Origin: Sphingomonas changbaiensis NBRC 104936
GTDB lineage: Bacteria > Pseudomonadota > Alphaproteobacteria > Sphingomonadales > Sphingomonadaceae
Length of the DNA: 64,000 bases
Assembly: GCF_000974765.1 (NCBI RefSeq)
Contig: NZ_BBWU01000029.1
Location: 62,001 to 126,000, forward strand
Direction of reading: 5' to 3'
Part shown: piece by piece, positions 1-9,794 of the stretch
How positions within the stretch are numbered: the stretch's first letter is position 1
How the letters are laid out: each line of letters opens with the position of its first letter
Position numbers and translations under genes: made by a program
The notes under the pieces: model-generated
Database searches by the model: none
Seen by the model: only the letters and a program-made list of their open reading frames with translations
What the model was told of the DNA's origin: nothing

Positions 1-431
1 CACGGGCGGGCGAGGCCGGCCGCGGCTTTGCGGTGGTCGCGAACGAAGTGAAGAACCTGGCGACGCAAACAGGCGCCGCGATCGGCCGCATCGGCTCGAC
101 GACCGCGGCGATCCAGTCCCGCGTCGCGGACGCTCTCGCCGCTGTCGAAAAGGCGGCCGTCCAGGTCGAATCGGTCAGCGATGGCGCCAATGCGATCGCC
201 GAAGCGGTCACCCACCAGCGCCAGGCGTCCGACCATATCGGCCGCAATTCGCTGGACGCCGCCGAAGACGCCGAGAACGTGCACAGCAACATTGCCCAGC
301 TCGCCGACCGCGCCCGCGAAACCGATGCGCTGACGGAATCGATGCGCGCGCTTGCAAGCACCCTCGATGCGCAGAGTCGCGCCCTGACCGAGGCCGCCGG
401 CGACTTCCTGAGCCGGTTGCGAGCCGCCTGA
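1..431 (+). CDS. Methyl-accepting chemotaxis protein, C-terminal part (5' truncated)
   Basis: The gene enters from the left edge; the reading frame is set by base 3. The visible protein opens with EAGRGFAVVANEVKNLA, the conserved hairpin tip of the cytoplasmic signalling domain that contacts CheA and CheW. A long Ala/Glu/Gln-rich amphipathic helix follows, as in the C-terminal adaptation segment, and the protein stops with FLSRLRAA. No membrane segment and no C-terminal CheR-docking pentapeptide lie in this part. The sensor and HAMP regions are outside the window, so the ligand cannot be judged. No other chemotaxis gene is present here. Confidence 0.9.
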   Translation, partial: RAGEAGRGFAVVANEVKNLATQTGAAIGRIGSTTAAIQSRVADALAAVEKAAVQVESVSDGANAIAEAVTHQRQASDHIGRNSLDAAEDAENVHSNIAQLADRARETDALTESMRALASTLDAQSRALTEAAGDFLSRLRAA

Positions 432-444
432 ACCAGAGACAAAG

Positions 445-479
445 CGCCCCGCTGCCAAGGGGGGGTGGGCAGCGGGGCG
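445..479 (+). terminator. Strong GC hairpin after the chemoreceptor gene
   Basis: A perfect 12-bp stem (CGCCCCGCTGCC and its complement) encloses an 11-base G-rich loop, starting 14 bases after the chemoreceptor stop codon. A second hairpin, GGAGCTTGC with GCAAGCTCC, follows at about 496-525. There is no long T tract, so this may be an intrinsic terminator of the weak high-GC type or an mRNA-protecting stem. Confidence 0.55.
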
Positions 480-568
480 TCCAACTTGGCACACGGAGCT
501 TGCGAAGGGGGGAAGGCAAGCTCCGCCCGGCAGAACGAATCGCGGGTTCGGCGGTTCCCGAATAGATT

Positions 569-594
569 GGAAACGCTACCGTAACGTCTTCGTT
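569..594 (+). promoter_or_regulatory. Possible EcfG-like promoter upstream of the M28 peptidase
   Basis: GGAAAC, sixteen bases, then CGTT lies about 90 bases before the peptidase start. The alphaproteobacterial EcfG consensus is GGAAC-N16/17-CGTT, so the -35 half carries an extra A. This is a weak match in a 250-base gene-free stretch that otherwise holds only the two hairpins after the chemoreceptor. Confidence 0.25.
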
Positions 595-685
595 TTGGGC
601 GTTTTCATGGCAGGTTCAGCCGTAAAGTTGAACTGATGGGCTTCGCGCGGCATGACGCCTGCTCCTCCAGCCCCAAGGAATTTCC

Positions 686-2344
<1,659 letters not shown>

Positions 2345-2350
2345 AGCCTA

Positions 2351-2418
2351 CCCTCTCCCTCCAGGGGAGAGGGCGACTCGGCCCTGCGGGGCCGAGCGGG
2401 GAGAGGGTGCTGTGGTAC
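2351..2418. repeat. 68-bp intergenic repeat, copy 1 (identical to 23751-23818)
   Basis: The element holds two nested hairpins, CCCTCTCCCTCCAGGGGAGA at its left end and CTCGGCCCTGCGGGGCCGAG in its middle. It is base-for-base identical over 68 positions to the copy at 23751. Both copies begin exactly seven bases after the stop codon of a plus-strand gene and lie in the same orientation. A related, diverged element is at 20266-20416. Confidence 0.9.
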
Positions 2419-2482
2419 TTGGCCAATCACCCTCTCCTAGCGGCGCTAGGCAACCACTCCCCCACCCCCGCGTTCCCGCCAC

Positions 2483-3838
2483 GTGAGCGCCCGCGACGCC
2501 CCTCTGGCCAACCCGAAGCTGATCCGCAGCTATGACCTGAGGGGCCAAGTCGGCACCGATCTCACCGACGCCGACGCAACAGCGCTCGGCCTGTCCTACG
2601 CCGCCGCTCTTCAGGGCGGACGCCGCGTGGCTGTCGGCTATGATGGCCGTCTCTCTTCCCCCGCGCTCGAAGCAGCGCTCGTCGCCGGATTGGTTGCAGG
2701 CGGCGCCACCGTCGAGCGGATCGGCCGCGGCCCGACGGGAATGCTCTACCACGTCGTGCATTCCCGCGACCTTGATGGCGGGATCATGATCACCGGATCG
2801 CACAACCCGCCCGACCAGAACGGGTTCAAGCTGTTGCTGGGAAAGGAGCCGGTCTATGGCGCCACGCTGACGGCTCTGGTCAGGCAGCGTGCTGAAGCGC
2901 TCGACGGCGGTTCGGCAGGGCCCGTGTCTGTATTCGACGGCTATATCGCCCGCCTGCTCGCCGCGAGCGAAGGCGCGCCCTCGCTCCGCGTCGGCTGGGA
3001 CCCAGGCAACGGCGCAACTGGCGAGGTGCTGGCGCGCCTGGTCGATTGCCTGCCCGGCGAGCACCGGATCATCAACGGCGCGATCGACGGCCGCTTTCCC
3101 GCGCACCATCCGGACCCATCGGTTCCGGAAAACCTGAAGCAGCTGCAGGAACTCGTCACGGCCGAACGGCTCGACCTCGGAATAGCGTTCGATGGCGATG
3201 GCGACCGCATCGGCGTTGTCGATGGCCAAGGCGAAATCCTTTGGCCCGACCAGCTGATCCTGCTCCTGGCCACGGACCTGCTCCGCTCCCACCCCGGCGC
3301 GGCGATCGTCGCGGACGTGAAGTCCAGCCGTGTCCTGTTCGACGGCATCGCCGCGGCGGGCGGCCGGCAGGTCATGGCGCCCTCGGGCTATGTCCTGATC
3401 CGCGAGGCGATGCTGCGCGAAAGCGCACCGATGGCTGGCGAAATGAGCGGCCATATCTTCTTCGCCGATCGCTGGACCGGCACCGACGACGCGCTGCACG
3501 TCGCGATGCGACTGCTCGCGGCGCTTGGCAGGATCGATCTGAAGAGTTTTCGATCCGGCCTGCCGCGCACCATCGCGACACCGGAGCTGCGCCTCTCCTG
3601 CCCCGACACACAAAAGGCGGACATTCTCGCCTCAGTCGAAGCAGACCTGGATGGCGCGATTGATCGCACCGACGGCCTACGCGTCACGCGGCCGGAAGGC
3701 TGGTGGCTTCTCCGCTCGTCCGGCACGGAGCCGAAGCTGACCGCGCGGATCGAGGCCTGGGACGAGGCTGGGCTGGAAACGCTGCGAGCCGACCTGTTCG
3801 GCCGGCTCGCGCGTGCGGGATTGAAGCTGGAGCCTTAG
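2483..3838 (+). CDS. Phosphomannomutase / phosphoglucomutase
   Basis: A 451-residue alpha-D-phosphohexomutase that interconverts the 6- and 1-phosphates of mannose or glucose for sugar-nucleotide and exopolysaccharide synthesis in the cytoplasm. The four family signatures appear in order: phosphoserine loop TGSHNPPDQNGFK, metal loop FDGDGDRIGVVD, sugar-binding GEMSGHIFF and phosphate-binding RSSGTEPKLTARIEA. The length is that of AlgC/ManB enzymes. The start is a GTG with little Shine-Dalgarno. The stop overlaps by four bases the convergent stop of the ATP synthase b gene. Which of the two sugars is preferred cannot be read from the sequence. Confidence 0.93.
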   Translation: MSARDAPLANPKLIRSYDLRGQVGTDLTDADATALGLSYAAALQGGRRVAVGYDGRLSSPALEAALVAGLVAGGATVERIGRGPTGMLYHVVHSRDLDGGIMITGSHNPPDQNGFKLLLGKEPVYGATLTALVRQRAEALDGGSAGPVSVFDGYIARLLAASEGAPSLRVGWDPGNGATGEVLARLVDCLPGEHRIINGAIDGRFPAHHPDPSVPENLKQLQELVTAERLDLGIAFDGDGDRIGVVDGQGEILWPDQLILLLATDLLRSHPGAAIVADVKSSRVLFDGIAAAGGRQVMAPSGYVLIREAMLRESAPMAGEMSGHIFFADRWTGTDDALHVAMRLLAALGRIDLKSFRSGLPRTIATPELRLSCPDTQKADILASVEADLDGAIDRTDGLRVTRPEGWWLLRSSGTEPKLTARIEAWDEAGLETLRADLFGRLARAGLKLEP

Positions 3839-4374
3839 TGGACCCGGTTCAGGCCGGCGATCGTGCGGTCGACCAGCGCCTTGTCCGCGCCAGCATCGTG
3901 CTGTTCGGCGATCAGCCGCGCGGCCGCGCTGGTCGCCGCCTCGGCCGCACGGGCGCGGACTTCGGCGACGGCGCTCCGCTCGGCCGCCGCGATCTTGTCC
4001 TCGGCCATCTTGGCGCGGCGCGCGGTCAGCTCGGTCGCGTTCTTCTCGGCTTCGGAGATTATGTCGCCCGCTTCCTGCTCGGCATGGGCCAGGATCGCCT
4101 GTGCGTCGCCGGCGCTCGCGGCGTGCTGTGCCTTTGCTTTGGCGAGCAGCGCTTCGGCCTCGGCGCGGATGGCCTTGGCTTCGTCGAGCTGGCGCCGGGT
4201 CTCGGCAATACGCAGGTCCAGCGCGTCGGCGATCCGCTTCGGCGCCTTGCCGACAAAGATCGCCAGCAGCAGGAAGATGGTCAGGCCGACATAGACCCAG
4301 CCTTCGGCCTCAAGCCCAAGCAGCGTCGGCTGATGATGCTCGGTCTCGGTCAGGGCGACAGTGTTTTCTGCCAT
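3835..4374 (-). CDS. atpF: ATP synthase F0 subunit b
   Basis: A 179-residue peripheral-stalk subunit and the last gene of the F0 operon. One membrane helix near residues 25-45 (WVYVGLTIFLLLAIFVG) is followed by a long charged coiled coil rich in Ala, Glu and Lys that would pair with b' and reach the F1 delta subunit. It starts four bases after the b' stop. Its own stop overlaps the mutase stop from the other strand. As in other alphaproteobacteria, the F1 genes are not attached; they must lie elsewhere. Confidence 0.93.
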   Translation of the reverse strand: MAENTVALTETEHHQPTLLGLEAEGWVYVGLTIFLLLAIFVGKAPKRIADALDLRIAETRRQLDEAKAIRAEAEALLAKAKAQHAASAGDAQAILAHAEQEAGDIISEAEKNATELTARRAKMAEDKIAAAERSAVAEVRARAAEAATSAAARLIAEQHDAGADKALVDRTIAGLNRVH

Positions 4375-4378
4375 CGTC

Positions 4379-4870
4379 TTACTCCGCCGCCAGGGCGACA
4401 GACTGGACGGCCTGCACCGCCGTCCGTGAATCGGGCCGTGCGCCGGTCAGCCGCTCGACGATGTCGGCAGCAGCCTCGGCCGCGACCGCTTCGATATCGG
4501 CGAGCGCCTTGGCGCGCGCCGCGTCGAGCTGGGTCTGGGCAGCATTCTGCTTGCGTTCGACTTCCTCGTTGGCTGCCGCGAGCCGCTGCTCGACGGCCTT
4601 GGCTGCCTGGCCGCGGGCCGCATTCAGAGCCTCACGCGCCTGCTCCCTGGCCGCGGCGACGCTCGCCGCGTAATCGGCCTCGATCCGGTCCGCTTCGGCC
4701 TTCGCGGCTTCGGCGGACTGGATATCGTCCGACACCGTCTGTTCGCGCTCGCCGATCACCCGCCCGATCTTGGGCACGGTGAACTGCACGATCCCGAAAT
4801 ACAGGATCGCGAAGGAAATCACGAGCCAGACGAACTGGGGCGCGAAATTGACGACTTCGAACTGAGGCAT
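4379..4870 (-). CDS. ATP synthase F0 subunit b'
   Basis: A 163-residue second b-type stalk subunit. It opens with MPQFEVVNFAPQFVWLVISF, typical of the b' paralogue: a short N-terminus, one membrane helix, then IGRVIGEREQ and a long Ala/Glu-rich coiled coil. Photosynthetic and alphaproteobacterial F0 motors use one b and one b' rather than a b homodimer. It lies between atpE and b on the same strand with short gaps, so it should be co-transcribed. Confidence 0.92.
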   Translation of the reverse strand: MPQFEVVNFAPQFVWLVISFAILYFGIVQFTVPKIGRVIGEREQTVSDDIQSAEAAKAEADRIEADYAASVAAAREQAREALNAARGQAAKAVEQRLAAANEEVERKQNAAQTQLDAARAKALADIEAVAAEAAADIVERLTGARPDSRTAVQAVQSVALAAE

Positions 4871-4895
4871 CGGACGGCTCGCTTATGTGCTCGGA

Positions 4896-5123
4896 TCAGC
4901 CCGCGAACGCGAGGTAGAGCGAGACGACGGCCGCGATCAGGCCGAGCGCTTCGACCACCGCGAAGCCGAGGAACAGACGACCGGAAACGCGTCCGTCGGC
5001 CTCGGGGTTGCGGAACGCACCCTGCACATAGCTGCCGAAGATGAAGCCCACGCCGATCGCGGCGAGACCCGCACCCATCGCGGCAAGGCCGGCGCCGATC
5101 AGCTTCGCTGCTGCTGGATCCAT
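4896..5123 (-). CDS. atpE: ATP synthase F0 subunit c
   Basis: A 75-residue double-hairpin proteolipid that forms the rotor ring. It has two hydrophobic helices joined by the polar loop RNPEADGR, which contacts gamma and epsilon. The ion-carrying carboxylate is Glu58 in FAVVEALGLIAAVV. The Gln/Ser pattern of sodium-type rings is not evident, so proton use is likely. Length and loop are standard. An AGGAAA Shine-Dalgarno sequence precedes the start. Confidence 0.96.
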   Translation of the reverse strand: MDPAAAKLIGAGLAAMGAGLAAIGVGFIFGSYVQGAFRNPEADGRVSGRLFLGFAVVEALGLIAAVVSLYLAFAG

Positions 5124-5147
5124 GATGATTTCCTTTTCCTGTTTGTC

Positions 5148-5906
5148 TTAGTGGAGGTTGACCGCGTCGTTCAGGTAGATCGACGCGAGGAGGGCGAAAA
5201 CATAGGCCTGGATGACCGCGATCAGCAGCTCGAGCGCCGTCAGCGCCACGTTCACCGCCAGCGGCACCGCGCCGAACACATAGGGCAGCGCGCCGAACGA
5301 ACCGAGCGCCACGACGAAGGTGCCGAACACGTTCAGCAGCACGTGGCCCGCGGTCATGTTCGCGAACAGCCGGATCGCCAGCGTGAACGGCCGCACGAGG
5401 AAGCTGATCACCTCGATCGGCATGATGAACAGGCCGAGCACCGGGTGAACGCCCTTCGGCCAGAACAGCGTCAGGAAATGCAGGCCGTGCTTCCAGAAGC
5501 CGACGATGCAGACGATCAGGAACACGATCAGCGCCAGCGCCAGCGTCACCGCGACATGGCTGGTCGGCGTGAAAGCGCCGACCCAGGGGATCAGGCCCAG
5601 CAGATTGAGGATCAGCACGAAGATGAAGACGGAGAAGATCAGCGGCGTGAAGCGCTTGCCTTCCGGCCCGACATTGTCGTCGAGCATGCCGCGCACAAAG
5701 TCGTAGACATATTCAACGGCTGCCTGCGCGCGGCCAGGCACCAGCTGCGGACGCGCGGTGCCGACGAACAGGAACACCGCGATCACGCCCAGCGCGATCA
5801 GCATCCACAACGAGGAGTTGGTGAACGACACGTCGTATCCGCCCGCGTTGAACGGGTGGATCACGCGGATCGCGAACTGCTCCATCGGGTTGTTGCCAGC
5901 GGCCAC
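5148..5906 (-). CDS. atpB: ATP synthase F0 subunit a
   Basis: A 252-residue, multi-helix membrane subunit that forms the two proton half-channels against the c ring. The essential arginine is visible in PFTLAIRLFANMTAGHVLL, and the last helix pair carries ALELLIAVIQAYVFALLASIYL with the conserved Gln. The order atpI, atpB, atpE, b', b is the usual one in this bacterial class. Confidence 0.96.
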   Translation of the reverse strand: MAAGNNPMEQFAIRVIHPFNAGGYDVSFTNSSLWMLIALGVIAVFLFVGTARPQLVPGRAQAAVEYVYDFVRGMLDDNVGPEGKRFTPLIFSVFIFVLILNLLGLIPWVGAFTPTSHVAVTLALALIVFLIVCIVGFWKHGLHFLTLFWPKGVHPVLGLFIMPIEVISFLVRPFTLAIRLFANMTAGHVLLNVFGTFVVALGSFGALPYVFGAVPLAVNVALTALELLIAVIQAYVFALLASIYLNDAVNLH

Positions 5907-5916
5907 TTTGGTCTTC

Positions 5917-6216
5917 CTACTGCTGGTCGTTGGTCGGATCGGTGTCGTACTGGTTCGACGTCTTCATCGCGCGGCGCAGGCCGGCCGCGAATCCAAGGAT
6001 CAACAGCACGATCATCAGCCAGGGCGTCGTGCCCAACCACTTGTCGAGCAGATAACCCGCAAAGGCACCCACCAGCACCGCGCCGACGAACTCGATGCCG
6101 ATCGCCCAGCCGCGGCTTTCCGCGCGGCCTTCGGCATCGGTCACGCCGTGCTGGGTCGCCGCCTTCGCCTTCGCGATGCGCCGGTCAAGCTCGTCCTTGT
6201 TGCGATCGTCCGCCAA
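5917..6216 (-). CDS. atpI: AtpI, F0 assembly protein
   Basis: A 99-residue protein with a charged N-terminus and two membrane helices (about residues 38-58 and 63-83). It is the first gene of the F0 operon. AtpI helps assemble the c ring and may assist magnesium supply in other bacteria. The match to the family is by size, position and the GYLLDKWLGTTPW segment between the helices, a common signature. Gaps to atpB are about ten bases. Confidence 0.85.
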   Translation of the reverse strand: MADDRNKDELDRRIAKAKAATQHGVTDAEGRAESRGWAIGIEFVGAVLVGAFAGYLLDKWLGTTPWLMIVLLILGFAAGLRRAMKTSNQYDTDPTNDQQ

Positions 6217-6300
6217 GAAAGCACCTTGAGAATAAGAAAACGTCGCCCGACTCGGGGTCGCGGCGACGGCTCAAGCCAGCGTCCCCGCCAGCGCGGCGCC

Positions 6301-6329
6301 CGATTAGGCAAGGAGTCGGAGGGTGTCAA
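6301..6329 (-). promoter_or_regulatory. Probable housekeeping promoter of the F0 operon
   Basis: On the minus strand a perfect TTGACA is followed by a 17-base spacer and TAATCG. Transcription would begin about 75 bases before atpI. The -10 half is a poor match, so the call rests on the -35 box, spacing and position. Confidence 0.5.
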
Positions 6330-6424
6330 CCGTATCGGCCTTCTCCCGCGCGCGCGTAGGAGAATAGGAGAAGAAGACGTCCGGGAGGGGTTTGCGAAAA
6401 TCCCCGCGCTGGTTAGCAGGGATC

Positions 6425-7747
6425 ATGTCTTTTCGTATACTCCTCGCCGCCCTGGCGCTGTGCCTGCCGGCAACGGGATCCGCCGCCGATCCGCAGGACG
6501 TCCTCTACAGCGACCTGACGCTGATCGACGGCACCGGCGCCCCGCCGCGGCCGCACACCGACGTGCTGGTGCGCGGCGACCGCATCGCGGCCGTCGGCCC
6601 GCACGGCAGCGTCAAGGCAGAGGGTGCTCGCGCGGTGGACCTTGCCGGCCGTTATGTGATCCCCGGCCTCATCGACAGCCATGTCCATCTCGCCACCCCG
6701 CCCGACCGCCCCGCAGCCCTGGCCGAGCTGCGCCGCGACCTGTACGGCGGCGTCACCGGCGTGCGCGACATGGCTGATGACCTTCGTGCCGTCGCCGAAC
6801 TGGCGCGCGAAGCCAAGGCGAGTGAGATTGCCGCCCCGGATATCGCCTTCGCCGCGCTGATGGCCGGTCCCTCCTTCTTCGCCGATCCGCGCGTGGCTGC
6901 AGCCAGCCGCGGCTGGGTGGGCGGCACCGCGCCCTGGATGCAGGCGATCGATTCGCGCACCGACCTGCCGCTCGCAGTCGCCCGCGCCAAAGGCACCGGC
7001 GCCGACGCGATCAAGATCTACGCCGACCTGTCGCCCGCGCTGGTCGCGGCGATCACCGCCGAAGCGCATCGCCAGGGCCTGCTCGTCTGGACCCATTCCG
7101 CCATTTTCCCGACACGGCCCGCAGATGTGATCGCCGCCGGCCCGGACGCGATCAGCCATGTCTGCTATCTGGCCTATCAGGTCGAGCCGGTGATGCTCGC
7201 CAACTATGAAGACCACACGCCGGTCCACGAGAACCTGCTCGCTGCCAAGGGCGACGATCCTGTGATGGCAAAGCTGTTCGCGGAGATGCGGCGGCGCGGC
7301 ATGGTGCTCGATGCGACCGGATCGCTGTTCGTCCGCGCGGATGCCGAGCGGGCGAAGGAGCCGAACCGGCCGCCGCTTCGCTGCACCGGCAAGACCACGG
7401 CGCGCCTGACCGCGCAGGCCTACCGCGCCGGCGTCATTATTTCGGCCGGCACCGACAATGGCGGGCCGCCCGACTTCCCCTGGCCCGCGCTGCACGACGA
7501 GATCTTCTTCCTTGTCCATCAGGCGGGCATGCCGCCCCTTCAGGCGATCCGCGCGGCGACGCTGAACGGCGCGCTGGCGATGGGCCGGGCAAAGGAAACG
7601 GGCACCGTCCAGGCCGGCAAGCTGGCGGATTTCGTGGTGCTGACCGAAGACCCGCTTGCGGCGATCGAGAACATCCGCAGCATCGCCATGACCGTGAAGC
7701 GTGGGCACGAATATCCCCGCGCCGATTTCAAGCCGAAGGAGAAATGA
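6425..7747 (+). CDS. Exported amidohydrolase (imidazolonepropionase-like)
   Basis: A 440-residue metal-dependent hydrolase. I place the start at the ATG of MSFRILLAALALCLPATGSA, which gives a standard signal peptide; an in-frame TTG 33 bases upstream would bury it. The metal site is visible: HxH in GLIDSHVHL, a likely carboxylated Lys in IKIYADLS, His in WTHSA and SHVCYL, and Asp in SAGTDNGG. The C-terminal beta-sandwich signature GKLADFVVLTEDPL is present. Exported relatives hydrolyse peptides such as Xaa-Pro dipeptides or cyclic amides. Its stop overlaps the next start (ATGA), so it is coupled to the dipeptidase. Confidence 0.9.
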   Translation: MSFRILLAALALCLPATGSAADPQDVLYSDLTLIDGTGAPPRPHTDVLVRGDRIAAVGPHGSVKAEGARAVDLAGRYVIPGLIDSHVHLATPPDRPAALAELRRDLYGGVTGVRDMADDLRAVAELAREAKASEIAAPDIAFAALMAGPSFFADPRVAAASRGWVGGTAPWMQAIDSRTDLPLAVARAKGTGADAIKIYADLSPALVAAITAEAHRQGLLVWTHSAIFPTRPADVIAAGPDAISHVCYLAYQVEPVMLANYEDHTPVHENLLAAKGDDPVMAKLFAEMRRRGMVLDATGSLFVRADAERAKEPNRPPLRCTGKTTARLTAQAYRAGVIISAGTDNGGPPDFPWPALHDEIFFLVHQAGMPPLQAIRAATLNGALAMGRAKETGTVQAGKLADFVVLTEDPLAAIENIRSIAMTVKRGHEYPRADFKPKEK

Positions 7748-8859
7748 TGCACGATCGCCGCAGCTTCCTGGCGCTCGCGGCTACTGCTGCCGCCGCGCCG
7801 GCCGTGGCAGAGCTTTCGCCCGCCGATCCGCTGGCGGGCAAGATCGTGGTAAACGCGCTCGGCGGCCTCGGCGACCCGAACATCGAGGGCGAAGGCGATC
7901 CGTTCACGCCACGCGTGCTTGCCGAAGCCCATGCCTCGGGCCTGACGGCGGTGAACACCACGCTCGGCTACGTTGCCGGGCCCGGCGATCCGTTCGAAAA
8001 AAGCGTGCGCGACGTCGCCGAATATGATGCGTTCCTGCGCGCCCATCCGAACGACCTGCTGAAGGTCTTCACCGCTAATGACATCCGGCGCGCCCGCGAC
8101 CAGGGCAGGATCGGCATCATCTATGGCTTCCAGAACGGCGCGATGATGGGCAACGACGTCACGCGCGTCGACCTGTTCGCCAATATGGGCGTGCGCATCT
8201 TCCAGCTCACCTACAATCCGCTGAACCAGCTCGGCGGCGGATCGATGGCGCCCGGCAACCCGGGCCTGACCCCGTTCGGCCGCGACGTGGTCGCGCGACT
8301 GAACGACCGGCACGTGATGGTCGACCTGTCGCACAGCGGCACGCAAACCTGCCTGGATGCCGCACGCGCGTCCAAGGCCCCGATCTCGATCAACCACACC
8401 GGCTGCCGTGCGCTCGTCGACCTGCCGCGCAACAAGACGGACGAGGAGCTACGGCTGGTCGCCTCGCGCGGCGGGTTCGTCGGCATCTATTTCATGCCAT
8501 TCCTCGATCCGCACGGCCACGCCCATGCCGCCGACGTGGTCGCGCACATCGATCACGCGGTGAAGATCTGCGGCGAGGATCATGTCGGCATCGGCACCGA
8601 CGGCTCGGTCACCCAGATCGACGACCTCCAGAAATATGCGGCCGCCTTGGCCAAGGAAAATGCCGAGCGGCGCGCGACCGGCGTCGCGGCGCCGGGCGAA
8701 GGGCCGGATACCTATCCGTTCACCGTCGACCTGCGCGGGCCTGACCAGTTTCGCAAGCTGGCGCGGCTGCTCGGCGAACGCGGCCATACCCCGCGCCAGG
8801 TCGAGAAGATCCTGGGTCTCAATTTCCTGCGCTTTGCGACGGACATCTGGGGCGCATGA
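7744..8859 (+). CDS. M19-like membrane dipeptidase with Tat-like signal
   Basis: A 371-residue member of the renal dipeptidase fold. The N-terminus RRSFLALAATAAAA resembles a twin-arginine signal. Later motifs fit the family: MVDLSHSGTQT and INHTGCRAL (zinc histidines) and GIGTDGS (acidic ligand). The first zinc motif, normally H-x-D in a DGHND-like strand, is replaced by VVNALGGLGDPN, so one metal site looks altered. Whether it is a dipeptidase or another hydrolase is therefore open. It overlaps its neighbours on both sides by ATGA, which implies coupled translation of all three genes. Confidence 0.85.
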   Translation: MMHDRRSFLALAATAAAAPAVAELSPADPLAGKIVVNALGGLGDPNIEGEGDPFTPRVLAEAHASGLTAVNTTLGYVAGPGDPFEKSVRDVAEYDAFLRAHPNDLLKVFTANDIRRARDQGRIGIIYGFQNGAMMGNDVTRVDLFANMGVRIFQLTYNPLNQLGGGSMAPGNPGLTPFGRDVVARLNDRHVMVDLSHSGTQTCLDAARASKAPISINHTGCRALVDLPRNKTDEELRLVASRGGFVGIYFMPFLDPHGHAHAADVVAHIDHAVKICGEDHVGIGTDGSVTQIDDLQKYAAALAKENAERRATGVAAPGEGPDTYPFTVDLRGPDQFRKLARLLGERGHTPRQVEKILGLNFLRFATDIWGA

Positions 8860-9794
8860 TCGTCGTCGACCGGGACGAGGTCCGCCGCCGCCTCGATCAC
8901 CGGACCTGCATCGCCCTGATGCGCGAGGCGATGATCGCTCTCGCGACCGGCCGATCGAAGCAGCTGCTCCGCGGCATCATCGACCTGGACGGCGGCAATG
9001 CGTTCGGCGTGATGCCGGGCGCGCTCGAAGGCGCCGGCTTCGGCGCCAAGCTCGTCAGCGTTTTCCCCCGCGAGGAGCATTCGCACCAAGGCGTGATCGT
9101 GCTGTTCGATTCAGTGAGCGGCGCTCCCGCCGCGACAATCGATGCCGGCCAGGTCACGGCCATCCGCACGGCCTGCGCTTCGGCGGCAGCGACGGGCGCG
9201 CTGGCGCTGCCCGATGCGCGCACGCTTGCGATCCTCGGCACCGGCGAGCAGGCGTGGCAGCACGCGGTCGCGGTGCCGCTGGTGCGGCCGATCGACACGA
9301 TCCGAATCTGGGGCCGCTCACCGGACAAGGCGCAGGGCCTTGCCCGCAGGATAGAGGCACAGCTGGGCATCGCGGCGCAGGTCGCGACATCGGTCGCCGA
9401 TGCCGTGGCGGGGGCATCGATCGTCTGCACCACCACCGCAGCTCCGGAACCGATACTCAGCTCCGCCGACATCGCCGACGGCACGCACATCAACCTGGTC
9501 GGCTCCAGCCGCGCCGGCCCTGCCGAAATCGACAATGCGCTGGTCGCTCGCGCGCGCTTCATTCCGGACCATCGCGACGGCGTGCTCGCCCAAGGCGCCG
9601 AATTCCTCCGCGCCCGCGACGCCGGCGTGGTGACGGAGGCCCACGTGCTGCCGGAAATCGGCACCGTCTTCGCGGGTCTCAGTCCCGGCCGCCTCGGCCC
9701 CGGAGACGTGACGATCTACAAGTCGCTCGGATCGATCGTGCAGGACCTCGCCTGCGCTCGCCACGTGGCCGACGCGAGGTTCGCCTCCCGCTAA
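8856..9794 (+). CDS. Ornithine cyclodeaminase / mu-crystallin family protein
   Basis: A 312-residue NAD(P)-dependent enzyme of the OCD family. The substrate lobe carries GFGAKLVSVFPREEHSHQG and ITAIRT-like VTAIRTACAS; the Rossmann lobe carries the dinucleotide loop LAILGTGEQAWQH and later VGSSRAGPAEID. Family members include ornithine cyclodeaminase, alanine dehydrogenase and ketimine or pyrroline-2-carboxylate reductases. Next to an exported amidohydrolase and dipeptidase, reduction of a cyclic imino acid such as pyrroline-2-carboxylate is a reasonable guess. It ends in a four-base convergent overlap with the kinase gene. Confidence 0.87.
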   Translation: MIVVDRDEVRRRLDHRTCIALMREAMIALATGRSKQLLRGIIDLDGGNAFGVMPGALEGAGFGAKLVSVFPREEHSHQGVIVLFDSVSGAPAATIDAGQVTAIRTACASAAATGALALPDARTLAILGTGEQAWQHAVAVPLVRPIDTIRIWGRSPDKAQGLARRIEAQLGIAAQVATSVADAVAGASIVCTTTAAPEPILSSADIADGTHINLVGSSRAGPAEIDNALVARARFIPDHRDGVLAQGAEFLRARDAGVVTEAHVLPEIGTVFAGLSPGRLGPGDVTIYKSLGSIVQDLACARHVADARFASR

